In this document: positions 9,801-16,515 of the stretch, in pieces
Numbering within the stretch: position 1 is the stretch's first letter
Layout: each line of letters starts with the position of its first letter
From: Phallusia fumigata
Taxonomy: Eukaryota > Chordata > Ascidiacea > Phlebobranchia > Ascidiidae
DNA length: 20,791 bases
Assembly (NCBI GenBank): GCA_008931825.1
Contig: QXVZ01004840.1
Location: 1 to 20,791 of the forward strand
Reading direction: 5' to 3'
Translations under genes and position numbers: made by a program
Notes under the pieces: generated by a model
What the model saw: the letters and a program-made list of their open reading frames with translations, nothing else
What the model was told of the DNA's origin: nothing
Databases searched by the model: none

Positions 9801-11507
9801 TTATATGGCTGAGTGGTTACGCCAGAAAGTTTGCTATGCTTAACTTGACAACAATGAGGGAAAATCTTGAAAACAACATTTATGGCTAGCGTTGGTTGAC
9901 ATTTTTACAAGATAACCAGACAAAAAAATAGTTGAACCTACACAACATAAAGACTGACTTTGTTGTCCCTTGAGTATTGTATGTGTTTTGCTTGGTACAA
10001 ACACTGATTTAAGTACTAGATAATTTAAATGCGTTCATGGAANTCCACTTACCGTTTCATTGTGCAATAGAAACAGAAAAAATAAAAAAGGCAAACAAGA
10101 GGTTGTTGAAAGGCTGTGGTTGTAAACAAGGCAGTGCTGAAATATAACACACACTCTTGTGCAAAACAGAAAACATACAACTCACAAAATTTGTTAGATA
10201 TCTGTAGTGTACTGACCTGATATGTTGTACAGTTTTCTGTGAATGCAAGACTTCGTTTTTCTTGGCTGCAACACAAAATTCGAAGCTAGTATTTAAACAT
10301 ATCTACAGTCAGAACTAGAAAGAACTTGCTGGAAATTAGGTAACCCTAAAGCCACCAATACATTGTACTAAATACAAAAACATTAGTCTTATCAAAAATA
10401 TACTGGCTCAAATAGTTCTTAAAAGCAACATGCTTTAATAAATTAGTATCTTTTTAATGAAGAATAGTTTGCAGTAAAATTGATTGTAACACATGAAATA
10501 TTTTCGGATTGTCAAAATTTTATCAGACAAATTTTATGTCATGACTATCTCACATTCTTGCCACCAAATCGTTATGAAAGACACCTAATGAACACCATTA
10601 ATTTATTTCTCTAACACATTTATCAGTAACTAATAAGCTGAGAGGTTAATAACTATACAAGCGGTTTAATTTTAAGGTCATAGTTTAACATAGGCGCACG
10701 CGGCAATAAAAATTTGGTACCTCACCTGTGCAAATTGTGTAAAAAGCAGATCTGATTGCAGTTGGTTTTCGTGGCGTTAAATTGCAAAATCAAGAAAAAA
10801 CTACAGTTACGGAACTAGGCTAAACGTTGGCTTGAAAACAGCAGCTGAACTTGAAGTTACTTGCGGCGAAACGGCTGTACAGTGAATCGAAGCTTCTCCG
10901 CATGAAATAAAGAACTCGTTGCAACGAGGAAGAGCCTTCTTTCTCCGCGGGGAATAATAAATATTTCAAATGCTGCCAAGCATAAAATTAACAACGCAAA
11001 TCGGCATTTACAAACCAATTTTGTTTACAAAGCAAGTTTAAAAAACAATGGGAGTTATTTTACAATAATGCATCACATTGTTACGAAACAAGGTCGTTTA
11101 TTTTATGCTGCCTTGCTAAATTCTAAGTTAAAGATTGAGAAGCACTCCATAACATTTTCAAAATGTACTTGTAAACGCCAATTGCGTTCGACGTTATTGA
11201 CTGTTTAAAAGGGTTTAATTTTCGTCGAAGAGTTTTGTGCATGATTCGTCGAATTAATTTTCAAGCTTTTCGGGTGTAACCAAAACAGAACGCTTCATTT
11301 TGCTTTACATGGGTCCTCTTCCGAGAGGCACACAAATTGTTCTCACCCTGTTTATTGTACAGTTTCTTATGTAGATGCTGATAAACGTAGTGTTGCTGGG
11401 TGACCTACTACTTTTGATTGTTTCATGTACAATTTTTTCCACTTAACAGTTGATAGATCTTACCTTGCGAATATAACCGGTATTAAACAAACTTTTCTGA
11501 GGTTCTG
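664..11507 (-). CDS. CSDE1: CSDE1/UNR-like cold-shock-domain RNA-binding protein, partial gene (13 proposed exons)
   Basis: CSDE1 (UNR) is a cytoplasmic single-stranded RNA-binding protein acting in mRNA translation and stability. It is built from canonical cold-shock domains alternating with degenerate ones. Proposed exons in transcript order are 11507-11464, 10751-10726, 10265-10217, 9289-9189, 8821-8695, 6181-6095, 5411-5277, 4799-4593, 3598-3491, 3175-3009, 2359-2234, 1751-1580 and 889-664. Phases agree at every junction. Ten exons from 9289 leftward are secure: canonical domains show FGFIERADVVKE then IFFHYSEV, and FGFIKCVERDSRLFFHCCE with DEVEFTV. Linkers match the vertebrate order, for example DVATDIRLLP and HATRIKLLPKG. 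The first three exons are tentative. No in-frame ATG and no first canonical domain were found, so the N terminus is unresolved. The C-terminal part lies beyond the left edge. Confidence 0.9.
914..930. repeat. Short TCAAG tandem
   Basis: Three perfect copies of tcaag (916-930) lie just upstream of the exon 664-889 acceptor on the minus strand. Confidence 0.8.
1515..1525 (-). repeat. Isolated B-box (GGTTCGAATCC)
   Basis: A perfect RNA polymerase III B-box on the minus strand, with no A-box at tRNA spacing and no cloverleaf. It is probably a remnant of a tRNA-derived repeat in a CSDE1 intron. Confidence 0.3.
1580..1751 (-). CDS. CSDE1: CSDE1 exon, degenerate domain (GIIVY ... IGDK)
   Basis: The exon is 172 nt, with acceptor tatttcag and donor GATAAG|gtgttt. 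It reads PNDCLFSPALGPNPGIIVYS, an Asn/Asp/Ser-rich loop, then RIPFATKDFREWMDALS and LKIGDK. The vertebrate equivalents are GIIAYDD, IAFQAKDVEG and IGDKVEF. It ends in phase 0. Confidence 0.9.
1752..2233. other. CSDE1 intron
   Basis: AT-rich; nothing recognisable beyond splice signals. Confidence 0.7.
2234..2359 (-). CDS. CSDE1: CSDE1 exon, linker RIKLLPKG and next degenerate domain start
   Basis: The exon is 126 nt, phase 2 in and phase 2 out, with acceptor gtcagcag and donor GAAGAG|gtgggg. It reads MHATRIKLLPKGSVIFHTVT, then YCGIVETLPG. This matches NHAIRIKKLPKGTVSFH and FLGTVEKE of the vertebrate protein. The tandem cagcag acceptor could also allow a variant one residue longer. Confidence 0.93.
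2360..3008. other. CSDE1 intron
   Basis: Holds the local direct repeats at 2743-2866 and a TGACGTCA at 2719-2726. Confidence 0.7.
2743..2866. repeat. Local direct repeats in a CSDE1 intron
   Basis: A 27-bp word (atttctaattatttacaatg and on to cgtgata) occurs at 2743-2769 and 2825-2851. A second word, gcaattttaactcgt, occurs at 2800-2814 and 2852-2866. This looks like overlapping local duplication. Confidence 0.85.
3009..3175 (-). CDS. CSDE1: CSDE1 exon, complete canonical cold-shock domain (FGFIKCVERD)
   Basis: The exon is 167 nt, with acceptor attgtag and donor ACAGAG|gtgagt. It starts GIVAAVKEGFGFIKCVERD, then RLFFHCCELLD, HIRMSDEVEFTVL and DPVAEKQR. It holds both RNP motifs and closely matches a vertebrate CSDE1 domain (GVIAAMRDGFGFIKCVDRD). 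It ends in phase 2. Confidence 0.97.
3491..3598 (-). CDS. CSDE1: CSDE1 exon, end of degenerate domain
   Basis: The exon has 36 codons in phase 0, with acceptor acttttcag and donor GAACAG|gtaaca. It reads VSFLTITDKRNGQQRAAGVT, then a Ser/Lys-rich linker ending EKREQ. The vertebrate counterpart is the segment from VRFNISTDRRD to NEAREM. Confidence 0.92.
3599..4592. other. CSDE1 intron with degraded hAT copies
   Basis: The right part is occupied by the element fragments at 4201-4530; nothing was recognised in 3600-4190. Confidence 0.7.
4201..4530. mobile_element. Degraded hAT-type copies related to 9405-9599
   Basis: A left end CAGTGCTTCTCAACC at 4201 and the internal word agttattcgtgataag match the 195-bp element. 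A second end, CAGTGGTTCCCAACC, occurs at 4413, followed by a tail similar to the right half of that element (TTATATCACTTCTTGT, then aaaaaggttgg). No target duplication is recognisable. It is either a diverged longer copy or two adjacent copies. Confidence 0.6.
4593..4799 (-). CDS. CSDE1: CSDE1 exon, degenerate cold-shock domain core
   Basis: The exon has 69 codons in phase 0, with acceptor taaatacag and donor GACAAA|gtaaac. It is rich in Ser, Pro and Gln at the start, then reads LAGVLRYVNPQGETCRIRFG and later LRQGDK. Splicing to the next exon creates GDKVSF, which confirms the unusual AAA|gtaaac donor. Without splicing this frame reaches a stop soon after the donor. Confidence 0.9.
4800..5276. 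other. CSDE1 intron
   Basis: AT-rich; no feature seen. Confidence 0.7.
5277..5411 (-). CDS. CSDE1: CSDE1 exon, linker and start of a degenerate domain
   Basis: The exon has 45 codons in phase 0, with acceptor ttgtgacag and donor AACGAG|gtacga. It begins NKDVATDIRLLPLGSV, matching the vertebrate GKEVATDVRLLPQGTV, and continues ELFVGTIEKPLP, the first strand of the next degenerate domain. Confidence 0.93.
5412..6094. other. CSDE1 intron
   Basis: A second GC box GGGCGGGGC lies at 5470-5478 and a TATAAA-like word lies near 5898; neither has an attached gene. Confidence 0.6.
6095..6181 (-). CDS. CSDE1: CSDE1 exon, second half of the canonical domain (IFFHYSEV)
   Basis: The exon is 87 nt (29 codons), with acceptor ctttgcag and donor CGAAAC|gtaagtg. 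It reads IFFHYSEVSSNVPDLHVGD and then HVEFSVQERN. IFFHYSE is the RNP2 motif and GDHVEFSV the usual turn and strand. It continues in frame from the exon at 8695-8821. Confidence 0.95.
6278..6800. mobile_element. Older hAT-type element interrupted by a second one
   Basis: The left end CAGGGATGGACAAC pairs with the complement of the right end, CATGGATGCACAAC (12 of 14 match). Flanks are gcttaggg (6270-6277) and gcttgggg (6801-6808), an 8-bp duplication with one change. The element at 6508-6753 lies inside it. Without the insert and its duplication it would be about 269 bp. No transposase frame was seen. Confidence 0.75.
6508..6753. mobile_element. Nested short hAT-type element, 246 bp
   Basis: The ends are ATAGGCGGCGATT on the left and the complement ATAGGCGTCGATT on the right. 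A perfect 8-bp duplication ACTGTAAT lies at 6500-6507 and 6754-6761. The left subterminal region is G/C-rich with repeated GGTGGCGG-like words. It has no coding capacity. Confidence 0.85.
7414..7480 (+). repeat. tRNA-like sequence, probable SINE head
   Basis: An A-box-like GTGGTTAGTGGGA (7420-7432) and a B-box-like GGTTCTAATCC (7457-7467) have tRNA-like spacing, and CCTT/AAGG can form an anticodon-type stem. The acceptor stem does not pair and the anticodon loop would have eight bases. It is therefore a tRNA-derived repeat rather than a working tRNA. Confidence 0.4.
8392..8427. repeat. Small hairpin (AAAAAGATA ... TATCTTTTT)
   Basis: Nine-base arms flank an inner ACTG/CAGT stem with a TAAA loop and a small internal loop. 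It lies in the largest CSDE1 intron and no function is apparent. Confidence 0.5.
8659..8687. promoter_or_regulatory. Two CRE palindromes (TGACGTCA) beside a CSDE1 exon
   Basis: Perfect CREB/ATF-type sites lie at 8659-8666 and 8680-8687, and a third at 8843-8850 beyond the exon. Function is unknown; an intronic position does not exclude enhancer activity. Confidence 0.4.
8695..8821 (-). CDS. CSDE1: CSDE1 exon, start of a canonical cold-shock domain (FGFIERADVVKE)
   Basis: The exon is 127 nt, with acceptor cgtcacag and donor AAAGAG|gtaagc. It encodes 42 residues containing FTGIVTAMKDSFGFIERAD. FGFIE is the RNP1 RNA-binding motif and the context closely matches vertebrate CSDE1. It ends in phase 0. 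A 14-bp direct repeat containing TGACGTCA lies just outside both splice sites. Confidence 0.95.
8822..9188. other. CSDE1 intron
   Basis: Holds a TGACGTCA at 8843-8850; otherwise nothing seen. Confidence 0.7.
9189..9289 (-). CDS. CSDE1: CSDE1 exon, degenerate cold-shock domain
   Basis: The exon is 101 nt, with acceptor ttcttcacag and donor AAAAAAG|gtattg. It reads EYFFLHYSANDLTNP, then LILQPGDKVSFNIATEK. The GDKVSF turn and strand are typical of this fold. It ends in phase 2, so the next exon completes an Arg codon. It matches the EVFYLTY to GDKINF stretch of vertebrate CSDE1. Confidence 0.85.
9405..9599. mobile_element. Short non-autonomous hAT-type element, 195 bp
   Basis: Terminal inverted repeats start CAGTGGTTCCCAA (left) and match the complement of the right end (TTGGGAACCACTG). 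The element is flanked by a perfect 8-bp duplication GTTTAGAG at 9397-9404 and 9600-9607. Eight-base duplications and CAG-starting ends are typical of hAT transposons. It has no coding capacity. It sits in the CSDE1 intron between 9289 and 10217. Confidence 0.9.
9806..9819 (+). repeat. Isolated A-box (TGGCTGAGTGGTTA)
   Basis: This is an exact Leu/Ser-tRNA-type A-box, but no B-box follows at the expected distance. It is probably a SINE remnant or chance. Confidence 0.25.
10217..10265 (-). CDS. CSDE1: CSDE1 candidate exon (degenerate cold-shock domain)
   Basis: This 49-nt stretch is bounded by acceptor gttgcag and donor TATCAG|gtcagt. One base completes a codon carried over from the previous exon. 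Sixteen codons follow (QEKRSLAFTENCTTYQ), ending in phase 0, exactly as the secure exon at 9289 requires. SLAFTEN aligns loosely with the GSVCYERNG segment of the vertebrate protein. Confidence 0.55.
10395..10436. repeat. Fragment related to 12852-12893
   Basis: It shares aaaatatactgg then caaatagttcttaaaag with the element in the V-ATPase intron. No right end follows, so it is a truncated copy. Confidence 0.5.
10726..10751 (-). CDS. CSDE1: CSDE1 candidate 26-nt microexon
   Basis: The donor is strong (CACAG|gtgagg). The acceptor (caatcag) has a weak pyrimidine tract. In the phase set by its neighbours it reads ICFLHNLH plus two bases. This resembles the C-x-V-P-H-N-L stretch of the degenerate domain in vertebrate CSDE1. 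An alternative acceptor at tgtag near 10805 would give a longer exon. Support comes from phase continuity and weak similarity only. Confidence 0.4.
10752..11463. other. Region upstream of secure CSDE1 exons
   Basis: A patch on the minus strand at about 10865-10970 has an acceptor-like start (ttggcag) and three partly open frames. None shows a convincing cold-shock motif. It may be a 5' UTR or an alternative exon. Confidence 0.4.
11464..11507 (-). CDS. CSDE1: CSDE1 candidate exon (start of first degenerate cold-shock domain)
   Basis: This 44-nt candidate exon has a pyrimidine-rich acceptor (tttgcag) and a good donor (AAG|gtaaga). Entered in phase 1, it reads EPQKSLFNTGYIRK. That resembles the first strand of the degenerate cold-shock domain after CSD1 in vertebrate CSDE1 and ends in phase 0, which fits the next candidate exon. 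The acceptor is a tandem CAGCAG, so a form 3 nt shorter is possible. It could also be a 5' UTR exon. Confidence 0.45.
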
Positions 11508-11546
11508 CTGCAAAAGCAAGAAATTTTTTTCATGTAATTCTTCACC

Positions 11547-11565
11547 TCTGAAAAAAAAAATTAAA
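11547..11565 (-). promoter_or_regulatory. Strong splice acceptor, candidate trans-splice site at gene junction
   Basis: On the minus strand a ten-T run is followed by CAG and then AGGTGAAG. No donor-bearing exon was recognised between this acceptor and the upstream gene's poly(A) signal. That is the arrangement expected for spliced-leader addition to a downstream operon cistron. It may instead be a cryptic or alternative cis acceptor. Confidence 0.4.
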
Positions 11566-11569
11566 AATG

Positions 11570-12022
11570 GCAAACAACTTGTTCAGTGATTTTATTTGCT
11601 TTCCAGACTTGTTTATTGCACAAAACAGACAAACAAACTTATCCATGAAAGTCAGAAAGTGTGGAATAGGAATAACGATATATTTTTAATGAACTAATAA
11701 AGAGCACAATCACGGAAGTTAGACAAAAAAATTCCTCATGTGGCGTTTACAAGTAAATAACCTTTTCCAAAAATATTTTGGCCCAAACAAGCCCACACAA
11801 AGTCACAAGAAAAAATACAGACAAAACTTAATATGATACTGAAGAATCCTAAACTTTTTCATAAACCTATAATTTAGTTCATTTAAAATAAAGTTGTACC
11901 AAGATAATCACAATTTTTTAAACCAAAATTCTGTGTTAAATATGTGGATAACTGGCCGCAATACAATGATGCAAAAAATTGCATGTGTAAAAAGGTCTGA
12001 AAAAAATTAATTCCACAGCAAT
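11570..12022 (-). other. ATP6V1E 3' UTR
   Basis: AT-rich sequence after the stop codon with no further coding similarity. Two AATAAA signals on the minus strand (11617-11612 and 11596-11591) mark its likely end. The exact cleavage point is inferred from the usual 10-30 nt spacing. Confidence 0.6.
11591..11596 (-). terminator. Poly(A) signal AATAAA for ATP6V1E
   Basis: The plus strand reads tttatt, which is AATAAA on the minus strand. A second copy is at 11612-11617. The downstream edge of this one is about 43 nt before the acceptor at 11549-11548. Confidence 0.6.
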
Positions 12023-12085
12023 TTAGGAAAGGAACTTTCTGTTCTGGTTTTTCCCAAAGAGTGTCTCTCGAATTTCTGGCATCAT
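12023..12085 (-). CDS. ATP6V1E1: ATP6V1E last coding exon
   Basis: Twenty codons plus stop read [20 protein letters not shown], matching the conserved family C terminus (MMPEVRGALFG, NRKF). The stop is TAA at 12025-12023. Acceptor cgtttcag. Confidence 0.96.
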   Translation of the reverse strand: MMPEIRETLFGKNQNRKFLS

Positions 12086-15000
12086 CTGAAACGAAGAATG
12101 TTTTTTTATGATAATAAAGTTAACAAGTAAAGAAATACAAGAATGTAAAGAAAATAGTATATGTGGATCCTTCAGAAAAAATGGCCCCTTATTTTTCAAA
12201 CAGGCATACAATGCTGATTTTAAATGTGTATTAACATTCTTTTGTGACGTATTTCTAGAAAAAACTTTTATATTGGGGTATATAAAGTCCATAAATAAAA
12301 AAGTAAAGTAGAAGTTCGAAATTTACTTCAGTTTTAACTACCACAGTTTGTTAAATGCCACTTGCAGAGATACCATTCAGGCCACCCAGATAGCCTTACC
12401 AAACAATCGACTATTCATCACAAAAGGTCTTCCTAACCACGTTAATGTCATAATTTGTTACCACACACTTCAATGACAGCCATTACAAACTTGATAATTG
12501 TGACTTGCAACACAGAACTACGAGTCAAGTAGTAGTTTCATTGACAAAATTTTTTAAACCTAATCATTAAACAGAAATTTACCTGACGGCCCATAAGCTC
12601 TAGTCTGGCATCCAAAGTGTTTTTCACTTTAATAGCTCCAGTTTTGCTTGTCATAACAACTCCACCGCAAGTATTGGCAGTGAGAAAGTCTCGTTCATTT
12701 ATCACAATGTTGACATCCGTACCAGTTTCTTTCTTGTACTGAGCATGGGCCTTGGGTAATGCTTTCTGCAATGCACAAACACAAAACATATTTTTTAATC
12801 TATTTTAAACTGAACGAACCTTCATTTGATTAGTTATCAGTCTTGGTGAACAAAATATACTGGCCCAAATAGTTCTTAAAAGTGACATGCTTTTTTCACC
12901 AAACATTTTTGGCAATAACTAATGCCATCATCAGTGCTGCAATAAAATTTGCACCAAATATACAGGTATTTATGCACGTTAGTGCAGAAACGTAAAGATA
13001 ACAAGGTGCGAAAAATTACACCAGTATATTTTTTATGAGAGGTATGAACAGATCCATGTTTACTGCTCCAAAGATATTAATTCAGTGTAATAAATCAGGT
13101 AATTTAAATTAAAACAATACCAACTAAGCTTTTTGCTTACAGACAAAAGGTTTAGACAGTATTTTATTAACATCCTTTTTGCAGTGTATCTTGTACAACC
13201 ACTTGGCTGCATTGACAAAATCCTTTGCCAATAACTACTTGTTGATCTTAAAATGGAACTTTTTCTTCAGGTCATATGAAAAGATTGGATAGACTCTCAG
13301 TCACACCAATAAATGTTCATTCAATCAAACCAAACACAAGCAAATATTGCCAACGCTACATGCAAGGCTAGGATGATAAGAGACCCAAGACAGAAAAAGA
13401 TGAGGTTACAGCATGTATTTGGTTTGAACTATGACCGTTTTGATCACAATAATGTTTGTATATACCAGTTTTTTTTCAACCTAAAAGTCTCCATTTTTAT
13501 GTTTTTCCGGTGGTTAAAGTTAATTACAAAATATTAGTTTTCTGTTTCACTCAACTCACTGTCACCACATCAATGCCAGACTTATATACCGCAAGTTAAT
13601 CTCAAAAAAATTGTCATTTAAAAGGATTGCTATTATGAGCCAAGGTGTGAAAAAAGTGGGAAACTATTGGCCTGTCAAAAGGCCTTTTGTACGTCATCTA
13701 CTGATTTGGGAACTATTTCAAAATGCAAACCTATTAGGCCAATTTCTCAAGTATATATTTTCAGATTTAACTTGTATGCATGTGCGTGAAACCATTAAAT
13801 AATAAAACAATTTACATGTGGTAAAGGCAGCAACTTGTTTTAGGTATTTTAGTTCAAAAGTTAGGTGACACTGCCTAATTTACCAACCAGGACTAGTGTA
13901 AGTGAGTTTCACAGCATTACCTTGACAATATCCACATCCTCTTTCAGGCATTGTACAATCACAATGTCTTCAAGAATTTGAAACAAGCCTTGAGAAATCA
14001 GGCCTGACATGAGCTCAGTGTAGCGGGCCTTATCATTTTGGATTTCGTTTAACCTGCTACGAGCTTCATTGAGTATTGCCTAAAAAACAAATATTTGTGT
14101 TATTGTAAGAATCAGTTGATAAAAATATTAAAAAATACGACAATTTTTAGAACTCCTTAATGCAGGAGGATCAATCAATATTGCATGATGGTATATTATT
14201 TAAATAGTCCAGACATAAATATGTAAAGGCAAGAATAAATGTAAAAAGCAATACTACCCTCATAACCTTTTCAATGCAAATGAATACCACTAACAAAATT
14301 TACCTCTATGTGATCTTCACGAACTTTCAAGATTTTTAATCTTGCTGCATTAACCAGTTGAGACTGTTGCCTGCAGAAAAAACAAAATAAAATAATAAAA
14401 AAAGTGCTGGTAAAATAAATTAAAAAACTTTAGTTAATTTGTCACGTGCAAAGTATTCTTGAAAAATACTCCTTACACTTTTTTCTGTTGTTCCAATTGT
14501 TTTTCCTTTCTTTCATAAAACGACAAGATTTTTTGCCTTTGTTGTTGCACCAAGCGACTTTTCTCTATTTCAAATTCTTCTTCGGCCTGCATCAAAAAAA
14601 AATTTTATTCACCTAACATCATATCAAAATCTAGTTTACACCAACATAACAGAAACTTTACATTTTTACAACATTGTCAATTTGATTGCATTAAACAAAC
14701 CTTAGCATTGATTTCATCAACTTTTTCATCTGCTTCTTGATCTATAAATGCTATCATATGCTCAATCTGCAACAAAGAGAATTATGTGTCAAATTCTGAC
14801 AAAAAGTACAACTAGATTAGTTGAAATTTAGTTTGCCTGTGCTACTGAATTTGAGTCAAGTCCGTACAACAAACACAATAATAAAAAGCAATGGCAAAAT
14901 TATGAAATATCATTGATATTAAAGGCTTTCTTAGCTCAATGCAAAGATTTTGGTACTTTATGTCTATGTAATTTTAAGTATTTAAGTATATCCTGCACTG

Positions 15001-15130
15001 CCAGTTTAGTATTATTTACATGGTTAGTTTTTTGGACACAATTAAAAAATAAATTGAATATTAACTTTCCAAATAAAAACACAACCCTCACCTGCTTTTT
15101 AACATCAGCATCGCTTAAGCCCATCTTCAT
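12023..15130 (-). CDS. ATP6V1E1: V-type H+-transporting ATPase subunit E, complete gene (7 coding exons)
   Basis: Subunit E is part of the peripheral stalk of the V1 sector. With subunit G it forms the stator that holds the catalytic head against rotation in the proton pump of endomembranes and plasma membrane. Coding exons are 15130-15092, 14766-14701, 14586-14477, 14370-14304, 14079-13921, 12765-12583 and 12085-12023. They total 687 nt, or 228 residues plus stop, close to the usual 226 of animal proteins. The start [13 protein letters not shown] matches the family LSDADV start. A charged N-terminal helix ([30 protein letters not shown]) and a globular C-terminal domain ([18 protein letters not shown]) follow, ending [11 protein letters not shown]. 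The first ATG was used; a second ATG two codons on is also possible. All introns are GT-AG and phases agree. The E1 or E2 paralogue cannot be assigned. Confidence 0.96.
12086..12582. other. ATP6V1E intron
   Basis: AT-rich; overlapping open frames on both strands show no similarity. Confidence 0.7.
12583..12765 (-). CDS. ATP6V1E1: ATP6V1E exon, C-terminal domain
   Basis: Sixty-one codons in phase 0 read [20 protein letters not shown], later [19 protein letters not shown] and [11 protein letters not shown]. These are the CGG-type turn and the I-K-V-x-N-T-L-x-x-R-L family motif. Acceptor gcattgcag, donor CGTCAG|gtaaat. Confidence 0.95.
12766..13920. other. ATP6V1E intron with an inverted-repeat element
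   Basis: Contains 12852-13032; the remainder has no recognised feature. Confidence 0.7.
12852..13032. repeat. 181-bp interval with 12-bp terminal inverted repeats
   Basis: AAAATATACTGG (12852-12863) is the exact complement of CCAGTATATTTT (13021-13032). The first 42 bp recur with three mismatches at 10395-10436. This suggests a small dispersed element in the V-ATPase intron; no target duplication is visible. Confidence 0.5.
13921..14079 (-). CDS. ATP6V1E1: ATP6V1E exon, start of C-terminal domain
   Basis: Fifty-three codons in phase 0 include [20 protein letters not shown], then [18 protein letters not shown]. This corresponds to LLNEAKQRL and LVLQGLYQLLEP in vertebrates. The end (DVDIVK) joins KALPKAH in the next exon, giving a segment about four residues shorter than in the human protein. 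Confidence 0.95.
14304..14370 (-). CDS. ATP6V1E1: ATP6V1E exon, helix end
   Basis: The exon is 67 nt. One base completes Val, then [22 protein letters not shown] follows. This matches the family segment NQARLKVLRARDD. Acceptor ttttctgcag, donor ATAGAG|gtaaat. Confidence 0.94.
14477..14586 (-). CDS. ATP6V1E1: ATP6V1E exon, charged coiled helix
   Basis: The exon is 110 nt and reads [20 protein letters not shown], then [16 protein letters not shown]. It is the highly charged stalk helix of the family. The exon ends in phase 2 at GT|gtaagg, and the Val codon is completed in the next exon. Confidence 0.95.
14701..14766 (-). CDS. ATP6V1E1: ATP6V1E exon, N-terminal helix
   Basis: Twenty-two codons in phase 0 read [20 protein letters not shown] and AK. 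This matches the family pattern of MMAFIEQEA followed by EEIDAKA. Acceptor ttgttgcag, donor GCTAAG|gtttgt. Confidence 0.95.
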
Positions 15131-15158
15131 TCTAGTTGTTTATGACTTTTAAAAAGAA
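15092..15158 (-). CDS. ATP6V1E1: ATP6V1E exon with start codon
   Basis: The acceptor tttgtttcag precedes 15158; 28 nt of 5' leader are followed by ATG at 15130-15128. Thirteen codons ([13 protein letters not shown]) end at donor AAGCAG|gtgagg. The acceptor upstream of the start codon shows a spliced leader, either a cis exon near 15815 or a trans-spliced leader. Confidence 0.93.
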
Positions 15159-15814
15159 CTGAAACAAAGAGTTAAAACGTAAGAAACGAAATTTACAACA
15201 CATTTTAAGATTGCCTTTAGGAGGACAAAGTGTGATGAAACAAGTTTGACAAAAATCCAACTGACAAATAGTGGCAAACAAACCCAAAACAAACTTAAAA
15301 ACCTTGCTTTTATTTACAAAAAAGAAACAATCATACAGGTCTTGTGCTCAATACAGCTTATCATAGCAAACAAAATATCGTACTTCCGTATATTATTTCT
15401 ACGAAACAGTAAATTCTGGCAACGAATACAAAAACTATAACACGTGTAAAATCATTTACTGTAAAACAATTGTATTTTAAAAATAATTATAATAGTTGTA
15501 CACATTTAAATAGTGTCTAGGCACTTGAAAAAATACTTTGCTTAATAATTTGACGTAGTTTTTCGCTGTGCTAGTCCAAAATAGTTGTTCAATGCAATTT
15601 TATCATGTGATCGGATTTCACTGCTATTCACGTTTTACGCAACTACTTATTTCGAACTTTGGAATTAATACAGTCATATACAAAACTAACAAATGGTAAT
15701 AGAAAAGTTTCAACCCAAATAAAAATTTACATTTTACGCAAAACTTAACTGTTACGACAAACCACCAAATATGCGGTAAAGCAAAAACTAACAAACAAAC
15801 AAAAATCTTCTTAC
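15159..15814. other. Probable 5' UTR intron of ATP6V1E
   Basis: AT-rich; bounded by donor gtaagaag (15814) and acceptor tttgtttcag (15159) on the minus strand. Confidence 0.45.
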
Positions 15815-15855
15815 CAGAGGAAAAATAATATAGCAGTGGTCTTGAAACTTTGAGC
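15815..15855 (-). other. Possible noncoding first exon of ATP6V1E
   Basis: On the minus strand, CCTCTG|gtaagaag at 15815/15814 is a strong splice donor with no coding frame attached. It could pair with the acceptor at 15159 that precedes the start codon, making this a 5' UTR exon. The upstream limit (transcription start) is a guess. Confidence 0.45.
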
Positions 15856-16515
15856 AAGTTAATTGAATCCTATCAGTACGTCGATCTATAAGTAATGCAT
15901 GGAAAGGGTTAATATGTGGTTTACGTCACGATTATACAGGAAATCTCGTGACTCACGTGCGACGTTGACATAGAAATCAAACAGAAGTTTTAATCCCTTG
16001 GGGATTACTAATTCTGTAGTTTTTGACGACTCGTAATAGTTAAACGTCCAGGCAATCCAGTTCAACATTGGCACAGACGTTTAAGATCCCAATTAAAAGA
16101 ATCATAAAAAATTCAGCAATTCGTTCAGTGGCTGCGTCGTTTTGTCCGCATGTCTGATATAGTGCTTTAAAATATTTCACATTAAGCCTTCACGTTTGTT
16201 ATCACCTTATAAATGCTTAGCGCACTCCTGTATCGCTTAGTTGATCTTAAAATCCCTTGCTAGTGCACTTCAATACCGCTTAGGGCACCTTCCCATATCA
16301 CTCAGAACATTCCACACCTTCAGGGTAAAATCGATAAATGTAAGCATGGTTGCATCGTCTAGCGGATAGAACCAATCTTAGATTTAGATTTTTTAGATTA
16401 CTTAATCTTTTCTTCGTTTCGTATAAATGACTTTCTATGGCTGTATTCACAAAGGTACCGATTCATTGACTGTTGCATCTTTTGCATGTTCGGCTGGGCA
16501 CCTTCTACAATATGC

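Larger units (their letters stand above)
9290..10216. other. CSDE1 intron with a 195-bp hAT element
   Basis: Holds the element at 9405-9599, an isolated A-box and one ambiguous base (N at 10043) near a donor-like site at 10051. Confidence 0.6.

Noticed and set aside
10052..10135. Possible CSDE1 exon ending LLHNET before the exon at 9289
   Set aside because: The donor is good and the phase fits, but the frame upstream is a run of Leu and Phe from a pyrimidine tract, and no sensible acceptor precedes HNET. The exon at 10217-10265 fits better.
10865..10970. Degenerate first cold-shock domain on the minus strand
   Set aside because: Frames such as RGERRLFLVATS look faintly like RNP motifs, but no FGFI or FFH is present and two frames look equally suggestive, so chance is likely.
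15886..16074. Minus-strand 62-residue frame starting MPMLNWIAWTF
   Set aside because: No family resemblance and no splice or promoter context beyond the ATP6V1E 5' region.
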